DNA of 64,000 nucleotides from DALYJJ01 sp033763935. Its GTDB lineage: Bacteria > Acidobacteriota > Terriglobia > Bryobacterales > Bryobacteraceae. Below are positions 33,867-43,600 of this stretch, in pieces; positions within the stretch are counted from its first letter, which is position 1, and every line of letters begins with the position of its first letter. A program made the position numbers and the translations under genes. The stretch spans positions 123,672-187,671 of the forward strand of contig JANRJO010000100.1 in NCBI GenBank assembly GCA_033763935.1. Direction: 5' to 3'. The notes beneath the pieces are model-generated. The model was not told the origin of the DNA. It saw only the letters and a list, made by a program, of their open reading frames with translations, and made no database searches.

Positions 33867-35312
33867 ATGCTCCGGGCCCGCGCCCGCCAGTTCCTCTTCG
33901 ACTCTCGCGTGGAACACGATCCTGGCTTCCGGGCGGAGATCGTACGCCTGAGCCTGTTGGCCATGAGGGTCGGGGGGTGCGTCTCAATTGGTCTCTCCTG
34001 GTTCTTTTTCCTGTCGCGCTTCGTGGTGTCGCCCGAGCCGCGAACCGTCGGGATACGGGCCCTGGAAGTAGGAGCGTTCACACTTCTTGGCCTGCTCTCA
34101 CTGCTGGCGCCGCGCTGGGATTGGGTACGCCGGCGGGCGAGGGCAACGGCGATCGGAACGGTGATCCTGGCCGACGTCATCGCCGTTGGATTCACGCTGC
34201 GGCTGCAGGCCTCCCACGAGACGCGCGTCGATGACTACATTCCGGCCCAGGTGACGGTACTGATGCTGATCTGCGTCGCGTCGATCCCGCTGAGGCCGAT
34301 GCAGACGGGATTGGTCGGCGCGGCGTTCGTGGCGGTCTACCTGCTGTTCGGGACAGCGGGCGCGGCTGTATTGCCGCTGGTGACGGTGAAGCCGGCGCAT
34401 GTGCTCTTTATGAGTACGCTGACGATGTTGAGTGTGGCCATCACCGCTGTGGTGTACCAGCAGCGGGTCGAGGGACATCGGTCGCACCAGGAAGCGCTTG
34501 CGGCCGTAGAGGATCTGCGGAAGGCCGAGGCCCGCATGCTGCTCAGCGAGAATGCCGCGTTGCTCGGGCGCCTCTCGGCTGCGCTGAGCCACGAGCTGAA
34601 CTCGCCCATCGGGGCATTATTGAGTGCAGTCGACACGCTGTTGCTGCTGTCATCAAGGCAGGCGGTTGCGCCGGCCGATGACCAGGGGCGGCTTGTGCTG
34701 TTGCAGGGGGACATCCGCAAGACCATACGGACGTCAGTCGAACGGTTAAGAAGCACGGCGGCGCGGATGCAACGGTTCACGAACCTGGACCGGGCGGAAG
34801 TGCAAGAAGCCAACATTAACGGCTTGTTGGAGGACGTGGCAGCGCTAATCGCCCCCGCGGCGCGGGAGCGTGGAACGCTCGAACTCCAACTGGAGGACGT
34901 GCCGCCGTTGATATGCCGTCCGCAGCAGATCAGCGCGGTGTTTCATAATCTTCTTTCAAACGCGCTACAGGCGGTCGACGGGGATGGCAGGGTCACGGTG
35001 CGTACGCGTGTTCGAAACCGGACCCTGGAGGTCGAAGTCCACGACAACGGCGTGGGGTTGTCCAAGGACGAAGTGGACCGGCTGTTCGATCCGGCATTCC
35101 GCGAAACGGGGGGAATTGTGAGCACCGGCAACTGGGGGATGTTCGGCGCGCGGCAGATCGTCCGGCAGCACGACGGAGAGATCACGATAGAGAGCGGGCG
35201 CGGGTCGGGGACGAAGGTCTTGGTGACGCTGCCCTACAAGCGGATTGCGGCAGCGTCAGCGGCTGCTCACCGTGATGCGGTAGGTGAGCCGGAGCGGCTT
35301 GCCCGGGGATAG
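33867..35312 (+). CDS. membrane sensor histidine kinase
   Basis: A 481-residue kinase with about five or six membrane helices in residues 25-200. A coiled coil precedes the H-box LSAALSHELNSPIGALLSAV. The HATPase domain has VFHNLLSNALQAVDGDG, VEVHDNGVGLSKDEVDRLF and GMFGARQIVRQHDGE. The last is a degenerate G2 box without the usual GLGL. No cognate regulator is adjacent. It is divergent from the transporter operon across 38 bases. Its last 57 bases overlap the convergent DUF6807 gene. Confidence 0.88.
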   Translation: MLRARARQFLFDSRVEHDPGFRAEIVRLSLLAMRVGGCVSIGLSWFFFLSRFVVSPEPRTVGIRALEVGAFTLLGLLSLLAPRWDWVRRRARATAIGTVILADVIAVGFTLRLQASHETRVDDYIPAQVTVLMLICVASIPLRPMQTGLVGAAFVAVYLLFGTAGAAVLPLVTVKPAHVLFMSTLTMLSVAITAVVYQQRVEGHRSHQEALAAVEDLRKAEARMLLSENAALLGRLSAALSHELNSPIGALLSAVDTLLLLSSRQAVAPADDQGRLVLLQGDIRKTIRTSVERLRSTAARMQRFTNLDRAEVQEANINGLLEDVAALIAPAARERGTLELQLEDVPPLICRPQQISAVFHNLLSNALQAVDGDGRVTVRTRVRNRTLEVEVHDNGVGLSKDEVDRLFDPAFRETGGIVSTGNWGMFGARQIVRQHDGEITIESGRGSGTKVLVTLPYKRIAAASAAAHRDAVGEPERLARG

Positions 35313-36080
35313 ATCGATCTGCTCGGTTCCCGGGTAATTGACGCCCAGGAAACCGTATTCGCGAAGGCACCAGCCGTTAGGGAAGGCGGGATTGTCCTTA
35401 ACGATGTCAATGCGAAGGGCGGCGCGGCCTTTGTCAAAGGCTCCGGCGAGTTCGGCCCAGGGTAGCGGCTTGCGGTCGCTGGAAGGCTCGCGGCCCTGTT
35501 CGGAGGTGATCACTGTCTCCTTGCGCGGCGCAAAGCGGACCGAAAGGCCCCCGTAGCCTTTGTTGTCCGTAGGCTCGCCCTTCAGAGTAATGGGCTCCAG
35601 GGCCTCAAAGACGAGTGTAATGTCGATGGCCTGCGCTCCGTCTTTGGACGGGTGGACGCGGAAATCAACTGTCTCTTTGAGAATCCTACGGTCTCCGACG
35701 AACCATCCGTTCTCAGCGGCAAGGCGAGCCGGACTGCCGTTTTCACGCGCCACCCAGCGTACGAACTCACTGCGTATGCCCGGCTGCAGGAGCCACAGAT
35801 CGTAGCGTCTGCCCTGATAGGCGATGACGGGCCACATCCATGAGATGCCACGGTGGTGATAGTGGTCAGCAGGGAAGTCGTCCGTGACAACTACCCCGTT
35901 GGGGGCATAGACCGGATGCATGTAGCCCGACCGGCGGTAGCGCTCACGCACACCCTCGGGGAGCTGCGGCCCGTAGTTGTACACAAGGACGGGTCGATTG
36001 TTCTCACGGAGCTCGAGACGTCCATCAGCCAGTTCGTTCCAGGAAAGGGTGCTAGCGAGCAGCGCGAGCGCGAATGTCAT
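35256..36080 (-). CDS. DUF6807 (PmoA-like) secreted protein
   Basis: A 274-residue protein with a short hydrophobic N-terminus (MTFALALLASTLSW). It has the DUF6807 marks: NRPVLVYNYGPQLPEGV, GYMHPVYAPNGVVVTDDFPA, HHRGISWMW, and a closing FLGVNYPGTEQIDLSPGKP. Despite the family name PmoA there is no methane link here; these proteins are thought to act on sugars or glycosides. It starts inside the end of the enolase-superfamily gene (29-base overlap), so the two are coupled. Its 3' end overlaps the kinase by 57 bases. Confidence 0.85.
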   Translation of the reverse strand: MTFALALLASTLSWNELADGRLELRENNRPVLVYNYGPQLPEGVRERYRRSGYMHPVYAPNGVVVTDDFPADHYHHRGISWMWPVIAYQGRRYDLWLLQPGIRSEFVRWVARENGSPARLAAENGWFVGDRRILKETVDFRVHPSKDGAQAIDITLVFEALEPITLKGEPTDNKGYGGLSVRFAPRKETVITSEQGREPSSDRKPLPWAELAGAFDKGRAALRIDIVKDNPAFPNGWCLREYGFLGVNYPGTEQIDLSPGKPLRLTYRITVSSR

Positions 36081-37206
36081 CTTCCTTTACCTCCACGCCT
36101 AGTCCCGAGCCGGCGGGCACGGCGATGGCGCCGCTCCGCGCGGCCAAAGGCCTTTGCAAGTAACTGACGGCCGACAGGAACTGTGGGCCGTTGAGAGCAC
36201 AGGGCTCTGATATGCCGTAAGCCGCGTACAGCTGCAGCGATGCCGCCAGAGACAGATCGGGGTCGGTGAGGCCGCTTCCCAAAACCATCAAGCCATTCTC
36301 GCGCGCCAGTTCGATCTGCCGACGAGCGTCGAACAGGCCGCCGGTGCGGGCTGGCTTCATTGCGATGCCGTCCAGAAGGCCCAAAGCGATGAACTCGCGC
36401 AGTTCAACGCTGGAGACCACTCCTTCGTCCATGAGGATGGGAATCGCCCCAAGCTTTTTGAGGTCCCGGAAGGCGGTCAGACGGTTGGCGGCCACGGGCT
36501 GCTCGAAGACGTTCATGCCGAGATCCGCCAGTTTCGGGGCCACGGCGAGCGCCTGTTCCGGCTGGTAGCCTCCATTGGCGTCGCCCCAGAAAAATGCGTT
36601 GGGGGCGAGGCGGCGGACTATGCGGCACATCTCGATGTCAAACTTGGGGTCGGGAGCGAGTTTGACATTGAAGTGGCGATAGCCGAGGCGCTTGCCTTCT
36701 TCGACGGATTTCTCCGTGTCTTCGAGGGTCGCGGGGTTGACTGTCCAACTCAGCGTCAGCTCTTTGAGCGGCGTGCGCTTCCAGAAAGCCGCGAGCGGCT
36801 GGCGTATCAGATCATGCAGCGCGAGATCAATGCCCGCCTTGGCGATGGGCATCCCCGTGGAGAACGAAGGCGATATGGCGGCGTTCATCGCCCGGTGTGC
36901 GCCTTGAATATCGGCGGAGTCTCGGCCAATTAGCGCGGGCGCCATGTATTCGCGGATGGCGGTGACGACGCTCTCCGGCGTTTCATAGCTCCAGGTGGGC
37001 ATGGGAACCGATTGGCCCCACCCGCTGGAGCCGTCTTCGCACGTAACCTTGACGAATACGGAAAAACGAACGCCGTTTCGGAAGAAGCGAAAGCGGCCTT
37101 GCGTGGGGTAGTCGACGCGGAATGTCTCGATGGAGCGGATGGGCGAAGCCTTTGCCCGCAGAGGTGCGGACGCGAGCAGAGAGAGAAAGACGCGCCTGGA
37201 GGTCAT
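36052..37206 (-). CDS. mandelate racemase / muconate-lactonising-type enolase-superfamily enzyme
   Basis: A 384-residue protein. The N-terminus MTSRRVFLSLLASAPLRAKA is Tat-like, so it is probably exported folded. The TIM barrel has the catalytic Lys region HFNVKLAPDPK, metal ligands in WGDANGG, NVFEQP and LMDEGVV, and a second Lys in GIAMKPARTGG. It would abstract an alpha proton of an acid, possibly a sugar acid. Longer starts exist upstream, but the ATG at 37206 opens the signal peptide. It is 30 bases from the divergent glycosyltransferase gene. Confidence 0.88.
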   Translation of the reverse strand: MTSRRVFLSLLASAPLRAKASPIRSIETFRVDYPTQGRFRFFRNGVRFSVFVKVTCEDGSSGWGQSVPMPTWSYETPESVVTAIREYMAPALIGRDSADIQGAHRAMNAAISPSFSTGMPIAKAGIDLALHDLIRQPLAAFWKRTPLKELTLSWTVNPATLEDTEKSVEEGKRLGYRHFNVKLAPDPKFDIEMCRIVRRLAPNAFFWGDANGGYQPEQALAVAPKLADLGMNVFEQPVAANRLTAFRDLKKLGAIPILMDEGVVSSVELREFIALGLLDGIAMKPARTGGLFDARRQIELARENGLMVLGSGLTDPDLSLAASLQLYAAYGISEPCALNGPQFLSAVSYLQRPLAARSGAIAVPAGSGLGVEVKEDDIRARAAR

Positions 37207-37236
37207 CAACGACAGCAATTGTATTACGCTTTGAGC

Positions 37237-38427
37237 GTGAAGCCTCTGGGCTATCTGTTGAGTGAGTATCCGGCGATCAACCACACGTATCTGGCGAACG
37301 AGGTTGCCGCGCTCAGGGCTGGCGGCATTGACGTCCGTGTCATCTCAATCGGAACGGCGCGAGTTCAGCATTTGGGGCCTGAGGACTACAAGGAAGCGGC
37401 CGCGACGCTCTATGTGAACGGCGCGGGGTGGAGGGGTTTTGCCAAGGCGCATCTGCGCCGGAGTGTGATCCGCCCGTCGCGCTACTTGCGGGGGATGGAA
37501 GCGGCGGTCCGGCTGGGGGGTGGGTGCATTGGCGAGACTGCCCGGTGGCTGCGGTGGTTCGCCCAGGCAGTGGTGGCGGGAGAGATGGCCTTGCGGCTGG
37601 GCGTAGGTCATGTTCATGCCACCTACTGTTCTTCGGTGGCGCTGCTTGTTGGAGAAGTTACAGGGTTGGAGGTCTCACAGAGTATCCACGGGTCCGGGGA
37701 GTTTGAGAATCCGGTGACCTTCCGGCTGCGGGAGAAGATCCGGGCGGCGAAGTTTGTCCGGGCCATCAGCCGCTATGGAATGAGCCAGTTGATGAAGCAC
37801 GCGGATCCCGAGGACTGGGGGAAGATTGACCTTGCCCCGTTGGGAGTCAATCTGGAGAGATTCGGATGCCACCGGCGCGACAAGCACCGGCCGTTCCGCC
37901 TGCTGACGGTCGGGCAGTTGGCGCCGGCCAAGGGACAACTGGTGCTGCTGGAGGCCATGGAACAGTTGGTTGCGCAGGGCTTGGATGTAGAACTCCGTAT
38001 TGTTGGGGATGGGCCGCTGCGGGCAGCGCTCGAAGCTCGCGCGCCGCAGGGCTGTGTTCTCTTTGATGGGTACCGGCATAATGACGAGGTCGTTCGTATG
38101 TACGCGGAGGCCGATGCCTTCGTCCTTCCTTCCTTTGCCGAGGGGATTCCGGTGGTGCTGATGGAGGCCATGGCGGCCGGCTTACCGTGTGTGGCCAGCC
38201 GGATCACCGGTATCCCCGAGTTGATCGAGGATGGCGTCTCGGGTGTACTGGTGCCGCCCGCGGACGTCGGAGCCCTCACTGCCGCTGTTCGGCGGCTCGC
38301 CACAGACCGCGAGTGGGCGGATCGGCTGGGAGAGGAAGGGCGGCGCCGCGTGCGGGCAGAGTATGATCTGCGGCGCAACGGAGAGGCCCTCGTGGAGGTG
38401 TTCCGACGGCGAGTCACAACAATTTGA
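37237..38427 (+). CDS. GT4-family glycosyltransferase
   Basis: A 396-residue GT-B enzyme. The N-terminal half starts KPLGYLLSEYPAINHTYLAN and includes GVGHVHATYCSSVALL. The C-terminal half has the GT4 marks LLTVGQLAPAKGQLVLLEAM, LRIVGDGPLRAALEA, and AFVLPSFAEGIPVVLMEAMA with the ExxPxxxxE-type motif. It transfers a sugar from a nucleotide donor to a lipid or polymer. Start is taken as GTG 37237; TTG 37231 is also in frame. It opens the polysaccharide region. Confidence 0.9.
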   Translation: MKPLGYLLSEYPAINHTYLANEVAALRAGGIDVRVISIGTARVQHLGPEDYKEAAATLYVNGAGWRGFAKAHLRRSVIRPSRYLRGMEAAVRLGGGCIGETARWLRWFAQAVVAGEMALRLGVGHVHATYCSSVALLVGEVTGLEVSQSIHGSGEFENPVTFRLREKIRAAKFVRAISRYGMSQLMKHADPEDWGKIDLAPLGVNLERFGCHRRDKHRPFRLLTVGQLAPAKGQLVLLEAMEQLVAQGLDVELRIVGDGPLRAALEARAPQGCVLFDGYRHNDEVVRMYAEADAFVLPSFAEGIPVVLMEAMAAGLPCVASRITGIPELIEDGVSGVLVPPADVGALTAAVRRLATDREWADRLGEEGRRRVRAEYDLRRNGEALVEVFRRRVTTI

Positions 38428-38448
38428 AAAAAATATTCTTAGTATTCT

Positions 38449-38462
38449 TCGCTATTTAGCGA
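38449..38462. promoter_or_regulatory. inverted repeat in an AT-rich intergenic region
   Basis: TCGCTA (38449-38454) and TAGCGA (38457-38462) form a six-base perfect repeat with a TT spacer, about 76 bases upstream of the tail-fibre-like gene. The gap 38428-38537 begins with an AT-rich stretch after the glycosyltransferase stop and may hold the promoter. No regulator is identified. Confidence 0.3.
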
Positions 38463-38537
38463 TTGTCGCTGAAAAGAGCGGGAGGAGGGCATGCTTATCT
38501 GTGGTCGGGTTGATAACTGATCCGACACGAGGATGGC

Positions 38538-40658
38538 ATGATGAACGGAAGGCTGGTTGTGAGCCTGACCCTGGCAGGCGTTATGGGTCTCGCGCAGACA
38601 AGAATTGACTTGAAGAACCAGGGGAAGACCATCGATTTCTCCGGCGCCACCTATACGCGCCCGATCAAGACGGGGACGTCACTCCCCGCCACCTGCGACA
38701 CGGGTGACCTCTTTTTCCGCACGAACGCGGCGCCGGGCCAGAACATTTACGGGTGCTCAGCCACCAACACGTGGACGTTGATGAGCGGCACGCTCTCCAC
38801 CTTAGGCAGCAGCGATGGGCAGTTGCTATCGGTGGACGGCCAGGGCGGGATGATGTGGCGCACTCTAGCGGGAGGACCGACCGGCGCTATCCAGAGCGCT
38901 ACCACGTCGAACGAGTACTCCGTCGACATTGACCCGGCGGTTGTACCGAGAAAGGCGGCCGGCGAGACAATCGGCGGGCTGTGGGAGTTCGACCAGGGCG
39001 TAGTGCTCAAGCCGCAGGCGAGCCCCGCATCGCCGGCAAACGGACGCATCTGGTATGACGGATCGCTACATAAGTTCCGATGCCAGCAGAACGGCGTCAC
39101 CGTCGATTGCATCGGATCATCGGATGCCGCGCAACGGTCGGCCAATCTGGCGGACCTTACGAATCCCGGCGCCGCTCGGGTCAATCTCGGCTTAGGCGGG
39201 GCGGCTACGCTGAACGTCGGTACGACGGCTGGCACGATAGCAACTGGGGACCATACTCACAGTGGTTATGCCACCCTGGGCGGAAACGGCCGCGTTCCAG
39301 CCTCGCAGTTGGGGGCCGGAACTGCCGACGCAAGCGTCTTCCTGCGGGGAGACGGCGCGTGGACGGCGCCTTCGCCGGTCTCTGCGGGAGTGGGCTTGAA
39401 TCTGATCGGTAGCACGTTGTCCATCAATACGGCGGTGGCCGCGGACCTGATGAGTGCGCAGAGTTTTACGGGGCCGAAGATCGCCGCTCCGTTGGGAACG
39501 GAAGTGGCCTTCGGATGGGCTCCGAGCGCAGCGCCCAGCGTTGGGGTAGCGGCGGGGGCAACTTACTTCTCCAACGTCTCCAACGATCCCTACTGGCACT
39601 CTGGTGCCGCCTGGAGACGCGCTACGAGCAACCCTTTCACGGGGCGCGGACAGTTGATGATGTCGGGCGATACCACGGGAGCGCCCGCGGCACTGAACCC
39701 CGGTGAGATGAACCAAGTCCTCCTGGCGCAGGGCGCCGGTAACTTGCCGGCGTGGGCAGTGATGCAGTGCGCCAACGTTTCCAACTCCGCTTGCTTGGAT
39801 CAGGCGAACGCGTTCACTGGCTATCAAAACATGCAGAGCGGCTCCTGGCGTCCGCCCGAAACTACATTCAGCGGGCTGCCCGCGGCCGCCGGTGTTACCG
39901 GCCGCGTGTACGTGGTGACGGACTCCGCCAGCGCCAGTTCATGCGCGGCGGGAGGCGGCAGCGTTCGTGCGCTCTGCCGGTCGAACGGAACGAGCTATGA
40001 AGCTCTGGGTGGAGGCGGGGGGACGACAGCGTTTTCCGGCATCGCCAGTGGTGAGAACACGACGGCCGCCCTGCAGGTCGGTACGGGCGCATCGCTGTCG
40101 CCTTCCGGCAGCGGCGCCATCTCCGCTAATCGCTTCCCCGACTCCGGCTTGGCGAACGCCAGCAACAACGTGAGACTCAAGTACGATACCACTACCGGTG
40201 GAGTGTCGGTAAGAAATGCGGCGGACAGCGCGTATAGCCGCCTCGACGCGCAGACTCTGGTGGGACAGTATGAAGTGGTCGGCAACGAACGCATACGTGT
40301 ACAGGGGAGGATTGGCATGTATGGCGACTTCGGTACCGGAGACTCAGCGCTCGCCATGTCGGCGAACACAATGATCCGATCGTCGTCCGTCATGAACGAC
40401 TCGGGCGGCCCCGTGGACGTTGGATTGCGGCGAGCTGCAGCAGGAGTATGGGAGGTCAACAGCGGAACTGGCGGCATTTACCGCGACTTGCTTGCACGCA
40501 GTTACCGCTTGAATCCGAACGCGGATCTTCGACCGACCTGCGATGCGCTAGTCCGCGGAACCGTCTGGCAGACGTACGGAGGCGTCGGCGTGAAAGACGA
40601 GGTCGCCGTATGCGCGAAGGATGCTTCAGGTAACTATGCATGGAGGCTTCTGTACTGA
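38538..40658 (+). CDS. secreted phage-tail-fibre-like protein
   Basis: A 706-residue protein with a Sec signal peptide (MMNGRLVVSLTLAGVMGLAQ). It has the repetitive, Ser/Thr/Gly/Ala-rich make-up of phage tail fibres. The segment NLADLTNPGAARVNLGLGGA, then ATLNVGTTAGTIATGDHTHSG and GNGRVPASQLG, matches tail-fibre repeats closely. Other segments are RFPDSGLANASNNVRLKYDT and a C-terminal Cys-containing end. No other phage gene lies nearby and the product is exported, so it is probably an adapted cell-surface fibre rather than prophage. Its stop is 1 base before the ATG of the giant secreted protein, and both are likely co-transcribed. Confidence 0.72.
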   Translation: MMNGRLVVSLTLAGVMGLAQTRIDLKNQGKTIDFSGATYTRPIKTGTSLPATCDTGDLFFRTNAAPGQNIYGCSATNTWTLMSGTLSTLGSSDGQLLSVDGQGGMMWRTLAGGPTGAIQSATTSNEYSVDIDPAVVPRKAAGETIGGLWEFDQGVVLKPQASPASPANGRIWYDGSLHKFRCQQNGVTVDCIGSSDAAQRSANLADLTNPGAARVNLGLGGAATLNVGTTAGTIATGDHTHSGYATLGGNGRVPASQLGAGTADASVFLRGDGAWTAPSPVSAGVGLNLIGSTLSINTAVAADLMSAQSFTGPKIAAPLGTEVAFGWAPSAAPSVGVAAGATYFSNVSNDPYWHSGAAWRRATSNPFTGRGQLMMSGDTTGAPAALNPGEMNQVLLAQGAGNLPAWAVMQCANVSNSACLDQANAFTGYQNMQSGSWRPPETTFSGLPAAAGVTGRVYVVTDSASASSCAAGGGSVRALCRSNGTSYEALGGGGGTTAFSGIASGENTTAALQVGTGASLSPSGSGAISANRFPDSGLANASNNVRLKYDTTTGGVSVRNAADSAYSRLDAQTLVGQYEVVGNERIRVQGRIGMYGDFGTGDSALAMSANTMIRSSSVMNDSGGPVDVGLRRAAAGVWEVNSGTGGIYRDLLARSYRLNPNADLRPTCDALVRGTVWQTYGGVGVKDEVAVCAKDASGNYAWRLLY

Positions 40659-40659
40659 T

Positions 40660-43600
40660 ATGAAGCTCCCCGTTACGTCGCTCCTTCTTGTCGCTCCTCT
40701 TTGCGCCCAAACAACAATCGAGACGGTCACGGTCACCGAGGCATTCGGCGCAAAGCATGGAGCGCAGGTGTGGGAGTTGCCCACCACCACGGCGCTCCCG
40801 GTGCTCAATTACTCGAATGCCCGCGTCTTGATGGATGGCGCGGAAGTGATGTGGCAGCAGCGTTCCAATGGGCGAGTCGTTGTGTGGTCGTCGCTCGGCC
40901 GCTCGACTGTTCATTACGAGTGGGGCACCTCCTCTCGCATCGGGACCTACTTCACGACCAGCGACGAGAATAGCCAGCCGTTTCTCTATGCGGGGCTTCC
41001 TCTGACGCTGAAGACCGGCACATGCGGGCCGTTCGTTGCGGGTACGACTTACTACATCCAGGAGGATGCTACTTCGAGGGGCAATTGGGGCTACCGGGCA
41101 TACCGCATCGGCACCGGGTTGGGCTCTGGCCTCCTGCACAACACTGTTGATTCGCAGGTCTGTGATGTCGTCACCATCGGCGCAGGCTTCGACGGGACCA
41201 ACAATCGTGTCATCTGGCCGAATCACGGGTTGGCCACCGGCGACCCAATCACACTCACCGTTCACAGCGGCACGTTCCCGGCTGAGGTTACGGCAGCCAC
41301 CAAGTATTACGCCATCGTGGACAACGTAAACGAGGTGGGGCTGGCGACCTCGCGAGCGAATGCACTCTCCAATACGCGCATCGACTTCGCAGCCTCCACC
41401 GCCCGCGCCAACGTGACCGCCGATCACGTCTTCCAGATCCAGACCGGCGCGCCGTCCACGTTCTCTCGCGCGAACGCTGTGGCCATTGACACGTCGAACG
41501 CGGCCTATCTTCAGATCGCGAACGAGCACGCGGGAGTCCGCATCCACAAACCGGGCTCCTCGTTCACCGGCGTCTCTACGAGCGGTAGCGGTAGCACCCG
41601 AACGTTCACGTTTCCGCAGGCGCACGGCCTCTCCGTTGGCGACGCCTTCGGATTGAGCGACTGCGATGTGGAGAAGCTGAACAACGGCTACATTGTGGCG
41701 TCAGCGCCGACAGGCACGACGGTGACAGCGGCCTTGCCGAGCGGGATTCCCGCCGCTACCGCTAATGCGACATCCTGTGCTGCTCAGTTGCACACGGATC
41801 GTATGCCCTTGCGCGGGCACCGCTGGAAGAACGGGACGTGGGCCGACAGCACGGCGAAGCTCTACGGCATCAGCAGTACCGATTGGTCCGGCCTGGCGGA
41901 CATGGAGGCGGCGATCTTCAGCATCTCGGGCGGGACGAGTAATCGACAAGCAGCGCGCCTCGGGCGTGTTGCGTTCCTTGAGTCGGGGCCGCTGGTTACT
42001 TCCGTCGCCTTCGAGTACGACTTCCGCAAGCCGCGCTACGTATACGCCTCGGATGATCTGAGGGAGTGGACACCGGGCGGCAAGGGCTACATGCGCATGG
42101 TGGTGACGCTGGAGCACGGCTCGCAGGGCTACCGGGTCGATACCGACAGCAATATGTACTTCAAGTGGTACTGGAACCTTCGGGGGAGTGAGGTGTTCGT
42201 GCCGAACCGGATGCTTGCGCGGAGCGGTTCTGAGCAATGCGCGGACGGTTATGTCGCGGGCGGTGGCAGATTTACGTTTACCGCCGATGGCTCGTCCGAC
42301 AAACTGACGCCCAGTGCTCCCATTCTCTACGGAACGCAGTTCCGCGTGAAGACCACGGGAACACTGCCGGGAGGCATGAACGACAGCACGACATACCGGG
42401 TCGGAGCGGCGCTCTCCGATGGCGCGTTCACGCTGCTGCTGGATTCCGATGGTTCGACGGTGAACATTACGGACGCCGGGACTGGCACCCACACGCTCAC
42501 GCGCGGGAACTGCAACGGCACTACGGCGGCGGCGAATTTCACCGGCGAGGACGTACATCCGAACAACAACGGTGCTTACGAGGTCATGACCGCTTTTACC
42601 GAGGTTGAGGTGGGCGGTGCGAGCGTGCTTCCGACCACGAACGAGGCACCGGCGGGCGCGGCATTCTGTACGGGCATCAATTACCGAAATCTATACCGGC
42701 GTGGGTGTCTCGGCGCGGCGGCACTCCTCTACGACAGCGCGGGGGCCTCTACGGCGCCGGTGCTCGGGCTCGCTTCGGGCAGGCAGAGTAAGTGGCAGGG
42801 AGCGGTGGACACCATCTCGTTTTTCAAGAACGCAGCGGGGAACAGCAGCGTTCCGCCGTTCGATGGGACTTCGCTGGCCGGAGCGGGGATCGCGTTCATC
42901 ACAAAGAACACGAGCAACGGGGCGCTACCGACCCAAAAGCGATGGGCGCACAGCTTCATGGTCTGGAGTGGAGAGAAGCAGCAACTACCCACACCCACCG
43001 AATACCAGCGGGCCAACCTCTCGCGATCGAGGTTCAAGTTCGACGAGGACGCAACTGCCGCCCGAGGACAGGGGTTGAGCCTGTACGCTAGCATGTCGTC
43101 CATCGCAGACCCGCCCGGAGGATGGAAGCCGCTAGTGTTCTCGCAGGCTGCTTTCGATACGCTCGTGGCCTCTATCCGCAACGACGCCACGCCTTCCCCA
43201 AAACCGGGACACGCCAACTTTTACGCCTGGGCACTGTCCAACTATGGGTCCACCAGTATGAGTTACGACGTGCTAAAGACGATTCGCGGCGAGATGACCG
43301 TTGACGAACTGCTACGGAACGTTTCGCGAGCGCCCGTGATGTACGCGGCCTACCACTCCGAATTCCCAATGGCCGATAATGCCTTCGTTCTCGGGCCTGA
43401 GAAGGCACGCGCACTGTTGGACAACACGCTGAAGCTATACGTCATCCTCATCCTCGACACGGCGACGGCGGCGCAGAAAGCGCAAGCGAAGCGCTTGCTC
43501 GGGCTGCTCGGGACGCTCGCAACAAGCAACGATTTCCTGCCTCTCGACGACGATTTTCAGGACAAAGGCAACTATAACCAGACGCTCGAAATCCTGTTCG

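Noticed and set aside
38538..40658. a prophage
   Set aside because: The tail-fibre-like protein has a signal peptide, and no other phage gene or integrase lies nearby.
40456..41625. 389-codon open frame on the minus strand
   Set aside because: Antisense to the tail-fibre-like and giant protein genes; Arg/Gly-rich with no recognisable domain.
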